Source: an uncultured Mucilaginibacter sp. (lineage in GTDB: Bacteria > Bacteroidota > Bacteroidia > Sphingobacteriales > Sphingobacteriaceae). From it: a DNA stretch of 21,175 nucleotides. Shown one piece after another: positions 17,550-21,175 of this stretch. Under the pieces are notes generated by a model, which saw only the letters and a list, made by a program, of their open reading frames with translations, made no database searches and was not told the origin of the DNA. The stretch is taken from positions 1-21,175 of the forward strand of contig NZ_CAMLOV010000090.1 of assembly GCF_946481715.1 (NCBI RefSeq), given 5' to 3'. Numbering within the stretch: the stretch's first letter is position 1; each line of letters starts with the position of its first letter. Position numbers and translations under genes: made by a program.

Positions 17550-17930
17550 ATGTACATGATGAGCGAAACTATAAAAAAGAAAACAAACAAGTCGGCTGGT
17601 AAAAACATCCGCACCCTGCGCCACGAACGTGGCTGGAGCCAGGAAGATGTTGCCACCCGTTTAGGCATTTCTATCCCTGCATTTTCAAAGATTGAAACCG
17701 GCGTTACCGACATCAATCTATCGAGGCTGGAGCAGATAGCCAACATTTTTGAGGTGAGTGTAGTGAACCTCCTTTCGTTGGAATATGTAGAAGAGCCCAG
17801 CACACAGGATGTAAACCTCAACATCATCCAGAAGAAACTACTGGACAGGGAAACGGAAATTACTAGCCTGCAACGCAAAGTAATTTTGCTTTACGAAGAA
17901 TTGCTCAACAAAAATCACGTTTCGGTATAA
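17550..17930 (+). CDS. XRE-family HTH transcriptional regulator with C-terminal coiled coil
   Basis: The 126-residue protein has a classic Cro/C1-type HTH (about 18-75): IRTLRHERGWSQEDVATRLG, then the recognition-helix part ISIPAFSKIETG and DINLSRLEQIANIFEVSVVNLL. The C-terminal 40 residues (about 85-122) are rich in heptad-like Leu/Ile with alternating charges and probably form a coiled coil for dimerisation. Three Met codons lie within four codons (MYMM), so the start is uncertain by up to three residues. It is probably a DNA-binding repressor or activator; its target is unknown, perhaps the palindrome at 17459-17477. Tandem terminator-like hairpins follow. Confidence 0.9.
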   Translation: MYMMSETIKKKTNKSAGKNIRTLRHERGWSQEDVATRLGISIPAFSKIETGVTDINLSRLEQIANIFEVSVVNLLSLEYVEEPSTQDVNLNIIQKKLLDRETEITSLQRKVILLYEELLNKNHVSV

Positions 17931-17941
17931 TCGAATTTGTA

Positions 17942-17976
17942 TAACTGTTTAGTAAAAACAACAGTTACTTTTTTAT
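17942..17976 (+). terminator. Rho-independent terminator of the XRE gene
   Basis: An 8-bp stem (TAACTGTT with AACAGTTA, 10-base loop) is followed by ACTTTTTTATA, 12 bases past the XRE stop codon. Confidence 0.7.
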
Positions 17977-17981
17977 AGGCC

Positions 17982-18061
17982 GCCCGGCAATTTCACCCGG
18001 TTTAAATAAGTTAAGCAAAAATTAACATAATTAAGCAGGGTGAAATTTCCGGGCTTTTTTT
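17982..18061 (+). terminator. Long-stem terminator or leader hairpin
   Basis: Arms of 24 bases (17982-18005 and 18031-18054, 21 of 24 paired) enclose a loop with a small nested stem (GTTAA/TTAAC) and are followed directly by seven T. This is much longer than an ordinary terminator and stands only 80 bases before the small orphan gene. It could be a second terminator or a regulatory leader. Confidence 0.55.
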
Positions 18062-18140
18062 GTATTCTTTTTGGGCAATACATTTTATTTGCACCCTTTG
18101 GATGAATAATTGTACTAAAGCAAGCATAAAACAAAATGCT

Positions 18141-18434
18141 ATGTCGAACTACATGATATCCATTTCGGGCGCTGATGCAGTTAAAGACGGCACCATCCAC
18201 GACCCGCGAACCAAACTGAAGGTAAAAGCTTTCGATCTGCCCCGATCGAGATTTAAGCCACGGAAAGGCGAGGTACAATTTTTTGTAACAGCAGGCAAAG
18301 AAACCCTGGCGTTTGAAACACAGGGCTACCGCAGGCACAGGCAGCTACTTATCCTGCACATGATATCCATGTATTGTGTGTATTTGGGGTTGATAGAAGC
18401 GCAGATACACAGCACCTGGCCGGCATTAAACTAA
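18141..18434 (+). CDS. Small hypothetical protein (97 residues)
   Basis: No family recognised. I start it at MSNYMISISG because the upstream in-frame stretch overlaps the hairpin and T-run and reads like noncoding sequence; the longer alternative begins at 18060. The product is cytoplasmic-looking, basic in its middle (LPRSRFKPRKGE), with a strand-like segment VQFFVTAGKETLAFET, a basic patch YRRHRQ and a hydrophobic helix LLILHMISMYCVYLGLIEAQ. It lies between the XRE gene and the convergent TPR sensor, ending 12 bases from the latter's stop codon. The reading frame is uninterrupted and codon use resembles that of the neighbours, which supports a real gene, but the evidence is moderate. Confidence 0.55.
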   Translation: MSNYMISISGADAVKDGTIHDPRTKLKVKAFDLPRSRFKPRKGEVQFFVTAGKETLAFETQGYRRHRQLLILHMISMYCVYLGLIEAQIHSTWPALN

Positions 18435-18446
18435 TTTATATTTAGT

Positions 18447-19886
18447 TTAAAAAACCGTTTTGCCGTTATCGTTCAGCATATCGCTCATTTCGATGATCTT
18501 CTGGTCGATATCTGATACGCACTTATCCATCATCTTAATGCATTCTTTTTCATCAACCAACCCTTCCTTTTCCAGGTTCATTAAACCACGCAGGGTGGCA
18601 ATAGGCCCGCGTATTTGGTGCGAAAGGTAGGAAGAGTAGTCTGATAGTTTTTTATTTTTTACCTGCAGGTCCTTGGTGCGCTCATCTATTATTTCCTCCA
18701 GGTGGTGGTTCACCCTATCCAGGTTGTCTTTCTGCTTAGATACTTCATCGTTTAGTTCGGTTAGTTTGGCGTTTGTATTTGCCTTACGTTTCACATTAGT
18801 TACCAATAAGGCTATCACCACAAGCAAAAGGCCGGCAACCACGGTTACGGCCCAAAATTTTATCCTGTCATTTTGCTGGCGCAGGATTATGGCATCCTTC
18901 TCGCGCTGCATGGCAGCCTGCTTGTACTGCTCCTGCAGCATGTTGATCTGGGTCGACTCGTTGGAACTATGGATAAGGCTATCCTGGCGGAAAATAAGTT
19001 GCATATAGTACAATGCTTTCTCATAATTCTTCCGTTTCGATTCCAGCTGGTAGATGATGTAATTGTAATCGTTGGTCAGTTTTTCATCTTTCAATACCTT
19101 AGCATAAGCCTGGCCTTCGGTTACAATCCGGCTGGCATCGTCAAACTTCCCTTGTGCAATGTAAAGCGCTGCAAGGGTAAGGTTTGTACTGGCTACAGGC
19201 TTGTTTAAGTCGTGGTCTTTACCTGCTTTATTGGCAGCAAGCAGTAATTGCTCGGCCTTATCAAAATCGTGCAGGTTATAGTAAATAACACCCCGGTTTT
19301 GCAGCACCTGCACCAGGTTTATCGAATCGCCCAGGGCGGCAAACATCACATTGCTTTTATCGTAATAAGTAAGTGCCTGGCTGTAGCTTTTGTTACGGTA
19401 ATAAACGTTGCCAATGTTCATAAGGATGGATGCCTTTACAGATTGGTCGTTTATATTTTGCGCTATACCTAAAGCGGTATTAAGGTATTCCAGCGCTTTA
19501 TCTTTATTATTATCCAGGTAAAGGTTACCAATGTTGTTCAGCACTTTTGCCTGGCTACGCAGGTCGTTGTCCAGTTTAAAAACATCAAGTGCTTTAAGGT
19601 AATTATCAATGGCTTTGCCGGCCTGGTTAAGGTAGTAATTGCCAATCCCAATCACCCTGTATGCTTCGCCAACGCCACGGTTGTATTTTAACTGCTGCGC
19701 AAGTGCAAGGGCTTTACCGGCAACCTCTATGGTTTGCTCGGGGCTGGTATAGCGGTTGTCTAATGCCTGCTTGTTAAGTTTTATAACCTCGGTCGTGTCC
19801 CCGGCAGTTATTGCCGCACATGCATTATTTGCGCCAATAAAATAACTAATAAACAATAGTACTACCAGGGGATAAATTTTGGTCAT
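18447..19886 (-). CDS. Exported TPR sensor with TM helix and histidine-kinase DHp segment, lacking an ATPase domain
   Basis: The 479-residue protein has an N-terminal signal peptide (about 1-25), then roughly six tetratricopeptide repeats (about 50-300; for example GEAYRVIGIGNYYLNQAGKAI, MNIGNVYYRNKSYSQALTYY). A coiled coil precedes one TM helix (343-364) and a second coiled coil follows (about 370-415). Next is a HisKA-like box SSYLSHQIRGPIATLRGL with H423 in the phosphoacceptor position. The protein ends 56 residues later, after the second dimerisation helix (CVSDIDQKIIEMSDML), with no HATPase_c domain and no kinase remnant downstream. TPRs would be periplasmic and the DHp helices cytoplasmic. 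It may be phosphorylated by, or dimerise with, another kinase (inference). It is divergent from the peptide-gene cluster across a 328-base gap. Confidence 0.85.
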   Translation of the reverse strand: MTKIYPLVVLLFISYFIGANNACAAITAGDTTEVIKLNKQALDNRYTSPEQTIEVAGKALALAQQLKYNRGVGEAYRVIGIGNYYLNQAGKAIDNYLKALDVFKLDNDLRSQAKVLNNIGNLYLDNNKDKALEYLNTALGIAQNINDQSVKASILMNIGNVYYRNKSYSQALTYYDKSNVMFAALGDSINLVQVLQNRGVIYYNLHDFDKAEQLLLAANKAGKDHDLNKPVASTNLTLAALYIAQGKFDDASRIVTEGQAYAKVLKDEKLTNDYNYIIYQLESKRKNYEKALYYMQLIFRQDSLIHSSNESTQINMLQEQYKQAAMQREKDAIILRQQNDRIKFWAVTVVAGLLLVVIALLVTNVKRKANTNAKLTELNDEVSKQKDNLDRVNHHLEEIIDERTKDLQVKNKKLSDYSSYLSHQIRGPIATLRGLMNLEKEGLVDEKECIKMMDKCVSDIDQKIIEMSDMLNDNGKTVF

Positions 19887-20214
19887 TGGGCCTCTAAACG
19901 GTTAATTGCTGTGAAAGTTATAAAATAAATAGCAAGTAAAGGTGAATATGTTAAATTTAGAAAAAATTGAGGCAAAAAAAAATGAAATAGTTTCGGTAGA
20001 ATTAAAAAACAATGTTATATTTGTATTGTTTAATTAATTGAATAACAATAAGTTATAAACCAATTGTTATAGATTTTTTGCGCGAAAAAAGTTACTTAAT
20101 TTGTAGATTTAAATTATAAACCGTTGGTTACAAGTGGTTGTAAAAACGCCAAAGTACACTAAACAGTAAACTTATAAACAAATTAATCTTTAATAAATTT
20201 TAACCAATATATAA
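19887..20214. promoter_or_regulatory. AT-rich divergent control region between the TPR sensor and the peptide cluster
   Basis: This 328-base gap has no credible ORF. It holds a plus-strand TATATTTG at 20016-20023 (exact -7 match) with TTTCG at 19991-19995 as a weak -33, and a minus-strand TAACTTTC at 19913-19920 for the sensor gene. TTATAAAC occurs exactly three times, at 20053-20060, 20114-20121 and 20172-20179 (61 and 58 bases apart). A/T hairpins are possible (20024-20050, 20074-20090). If the first promoter is used, the peptide mRNA has a leader of nearly 190 bases. Confidence 0.5.
20016..20023 (+). promoter_or_regulatory. Putative -7 box of the KDIGxAD peptide cluster
   Basis: TATATTTG fits TAnnTTTG exactly, with a weak TTTCG 20 bases upstream. 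It is the only strong plus-strand match between the sensor gene and the first peptide gene. No terminator was seen between the following small genes, so one transcript could cover them all. Confidence 0.4.
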
Positions 20215-20355
20215 ATGAGAAAAATTTACCTGGTGGCCCTTATTTTATTGTCGGGCATTGTAACATCTTGCATCAAAAGCAGCGCAACAACAGTAGCGAA
20301 CGTTTTTTTAAAGCCATCTATCGGCCTGCGTAAAGATATTGGTACAGCAGATTAA
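20215..20355 (+). CDS. Tiny lipoprotein ending in KDIGTAD (46 residues)
   Basis: This small gene reads ATG to TAA in 47 codons. The N-terminus (MRKIYLVALILLSGIVTSC) is a clear lipoprotein signal with the lipobox cysteine at residue 19, so the mature part is only about 28 residues: a Ser/Thr/Val stretch, then LKPSIGLRKDIGTAD. The last seven residues, KDIGTAD, are identical to the end of the next gene and nearly identical to the repeat of the following ones. Conserved termini plus a good signal peptide make a real gene likely despite the length. I recognise no family. The product is probably anchored in the inner or outer membrane. A modified or signalling peptide is one possible role, but this is inference. 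Confidence 0.8.
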   Translation: MRKIYLVALILLSGIVTSCIKSSATTVANVFLKPSIGLRKDIGTAD

Positions 20356-20387
20356 TTCATTTAAAACCTTAACAGCAAATTATCAAC

Positions 20388-20531
20388 ATGAAGAAAATAT
20401 TTATCGCCGCATTAGTTTTAGGCACGGGCATCATCACATCATGCACCAAACAGGCAAACCCGCAGCCCGTTGCAGCTACTATAGAACATAACACTGCCCC
20501 GTATATAAAAGACATCGGTACGGCCGACTAA
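20388..20531 (+). CDS. Tiny lipoprotein ending in KDIGTAD (47 residues)
   Basis: This 48-codon gene starts 32 bases after the previous stop codon. The signal MKKIFIAALVLGTGIITSC carries the lipobox Cys at residue 19, the same position as in the preceding protein. The mature peptide (about 29 residues) is Pro/Ala/Thr-rich (QANPQPVAATIEHN) and ends APYIKDIGTAD. Only the signal and the last seven residues are shared with the first protein, whereas the middle is unrelated. The KDIGTAD codons differ from the neighbour's at several third positions, with no amino-acid change. This points to selection on the C-terminal peptide. Function unknown. Confidence 0.82.
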   Translation: MKKIFIAALVLGTGIITSCTKQANPQPVAATIEHNTAPYIKDIGTAD

Positions 20532-20590
20532 CATTAAATAATCAAACAAATATTAACCATACACTCCCCCAATTAATAAAAAAAACAACC

Positions 20591-20779
20591 ATGAAAAAAG
20601 TAATTGTAGCAGCAGCATTAATTTTAACAACAGGCGTATTGTCGGCCTACACAATCATCCCTGCAAAACGCGATACCACTACTACCAAACCATCAACCAA
20701 AAAAGATATTGGCCAGGCTGATACCAAGAAAGACATCGGGCAGGCAGACACCAAAAAAGACATTGGCCAAGCGGACTAA
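20591..20779 (+). CDS. Small exported protein with three TKKDIGQAD repeats (62 residues)
   Basis: The signal peptide (1-19, ending in LSA before YT) has Ala at residue 19, where the two upstream paralogs have the lipobox Cys, so signal peptidase I processing is expected. A short spacer (YTIIPAKRD), a Thr/Lys stretch (TTTTKPS) and exactly three tandem copies of TKKDIGQAD (36-62) follow, ending at the stop codon. The mature product is a charged, low-hydrophobicity peptide of about 43 residues with no Cys. If cut at the Lys-Lys sites it would release identical short peptides; such processing is speculation. The copies are written with different synonymous codons. It is the first of at least three units of about 240 bases. 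Confidence 0.9.
   Translation: MKKVIVAAALILTTGVLSAYTIIPAKRDTTTTKPSTKKDIGQADTKKDIGQADTKKDIGQAD
20696..20776 (+). repeat. Three in-frame 27-base repeats encoding TKKDIGQAD (gene 1)
   Basis: Three adjacent 27-base units run up to the stop codon. Pairwise they differ at six, five and four bases, all at third codon positions, with no amino-acid change. Confidence 0.95.
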
Positions 20780-20828
20780 TTATTTAGGCAACAACATCAA
20801 ATAACAAACATACCCAACAATACAGATC

Positions 20829-21020
20829 ATGAAAAAAGCAATCATAGCAGCAGCACTTATATTAACCACTGGCGTAGTTTCGGCATTTACTATTGCAGCC
20901 CCGGTAAAACGCGATACCACCACCACCAAACCATCAACCAAGAAAGATATTGGCCAGGCTGATACCAAGAAAGACATCGGGCAGGCAGACACCAAAAAAG
21001 ACATTGGCCAAGCGGACTAA
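20829..21020 (+). CDS. Small exported protein with three TKKDIGQAD repeats (63 residues)
   Basis: This near-copy of the preceding gene is one residue longer. The signal peptide again ends in VSA (Ala at 19) before FT; the spacer is FTIAAPVKRD, followed by TTTTKPS and three TKKDIGQAD copies (37-63). The repeat part, the 49-base gap after it and the start of the next gene (20943-21104) are identical over 162 bases to 20702-20863, showing recent unit duplication or gene conversion. No terminator lies between units. Function unknown; dosage amplification of a secreted peptide is the simplest reading. Confidence 0.9.
   Translation: MKKAIIAAALILTTGVVSAFTIAAPVKRDTTTTKPSTKKDIGQADTKKDIGQADTKKDIGQAD
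20937..21017 (+). repeat. Three in-frame 27-base repeats encoding TKKDIGQAD (gene 2)
   Basis: The order and codon choice of the three units are the same as in gene 1 except for one Lys codon (AAG for AAA) in the first unit, so the array was copied as a block. Confidence 0.95.
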
Positions 21021-21069
21021 TTATTTAGGCAACAACATCAAATAACAAACATACCCAACAATACAGATC

Positions 21070-21175
21070 ATGAAAAAAGCAATCATAGCAGCAGCACTTA
21101 TATTGACTACAGGCGTAGTATCAGCATTTACTATTGCAGCCCCGGTAAAACGCGATACCACCACCACTAAACCAT
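21070..21175 (+). CDS. Third TKKDIGQAD-family exported protein (partial, right edge)
   Basis: The visible 35 codons give the same residues as the first 35 of the preceding gene (signal peptide ending VSA, spacer FTIAAPVKRD, then TTTTKP). Six base differences from it, all from 21105 on, are synonymous. The repeat region lies beyond the window. Confidence 0.85.
   Translation, partial: MKKAIIAAALILTTGVVSAFTIAAPVKRDTTTTKP

Larger units (their letters stand above)
20591..21175 (+). repeat. Tandem gene array, units of 238-241 bases, open at the right edge
   Basis: Start codons at 20591, 20829 and 21070 are 238 and 241 bases apart. Each unit comprises signal peptide, Thr/Lys spacer, three nonapeptide repeats and a 49-base gap. 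The third unit is cut by the window edge, so the copy number is at least three and unknown. Confidence 0.92.

Noticed and set aside
18060..18140. Longer start (ATG at 18060) for the orphan 97-residue protein
   Set aside because: It begins inside the T-run of the hairpin, and the added residues are unlike a natural N-terminus.
18447..19886. Calling the TPR sensor a pseudogene because it lacks the ATPase domain
   Set aside because: The frame is intact to a natural stop after the second DHp helix, and no remnant of the missing domain lies downstream; it may be a native form.
20696..21017. Regular 27-base direct repeats that could suggest a CRISPR array
   Set aside because: The units are contiguous without spacers, in frame, and encode the same peptide inside genes with signal peptides.
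20215..21175. Reading the small genes as graspetide-type or other modified-peptide precursors
   Set aside because: Repeated T/K/D-rich cores are suggestive, but Sec-type signal peptides and the absence of any ATP-grasp, radical SAM or protease/ABC gene in the window give no support.

Overview
The window looks like chromosomal DNA of a Bacteroidota member, most likely Sphingobacteriaceae (Mucilaginibacter/Pedobacter-like). The grounds are carboxypeptidase-regulatory-domain TonB receptors, a Gly-rich OMP_b-brl_3-type barrel, a DUF6660-like partner gene, TAnnTTTG-type -7 promoter boxes, and start codons without strong Shine-Dalgarno sequences. Genus assignment is inference; no rRNA or tRNA gene was seen.

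Layout. 1-2003 (minus): two tandem secreted paralogs with a shared DUF1349/concanavalin-like domain; the left one continues into a TolB-like beta-propeller and leaves the window. 2190-3269 (minus): a membrane fatty-acid desaturase. 3487-6276 (plus): a large TonB-receptor-like outer-membrane barrel. 6277-6535: a gap with two palindromic repeats. 6536-8448 (plus): a membrane PH-domain protein and two tandem secreted proteins with MORN-like and degenerate TonB C-terminal-like segments. 8505-11123 (minus): a SlyD-like prolyl isomerase and a YyaL/SPATA20 thioredoxin-fold protein. 11299-14856 (plus): a 4-TM/DUF4166 fusion, a small Cys-rich DUF6660-like exported protein and a TonB receptor probably working with it. 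15106-17400 (plus): a PcrA/UvrD helicase with its C-terminal tudor domain. 17550-18434 (plus): an XRE regulator and a 97-residue orphan, separated by two hairpins.

The right end (18447-21175) is the most unusual part. A minus-strand gene encodes an exported TPR sensor with one TM helix and a histidine-kinase dimerisation/phosphoacceptor segment but no ATPase domain. Divergent from it, after a 328-base AT-rich leader, is a run of at least five tiny exported proteins (46, 47, 62, 63 residues and one cut by the edge). All four complete ones end in K-D-I-G-(T/Q)-A-D. The first two are lipoproteins; the later ones have an ordinary signal peptide and carry three perfect copies of the nonapeptide TKKDIGQAD. 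Within a gene the copies differ only at synonymous positions, so the peptide itself appears to be under selection. The genes are also being amplified as units of about 240 bases.

The best candidate for an undescribed system is this multi-copy KDIGxAD secreted-peptide family. It may be linked to the neighbouring kinase-like TPR sensor; that link is inference from proximity and topology only.
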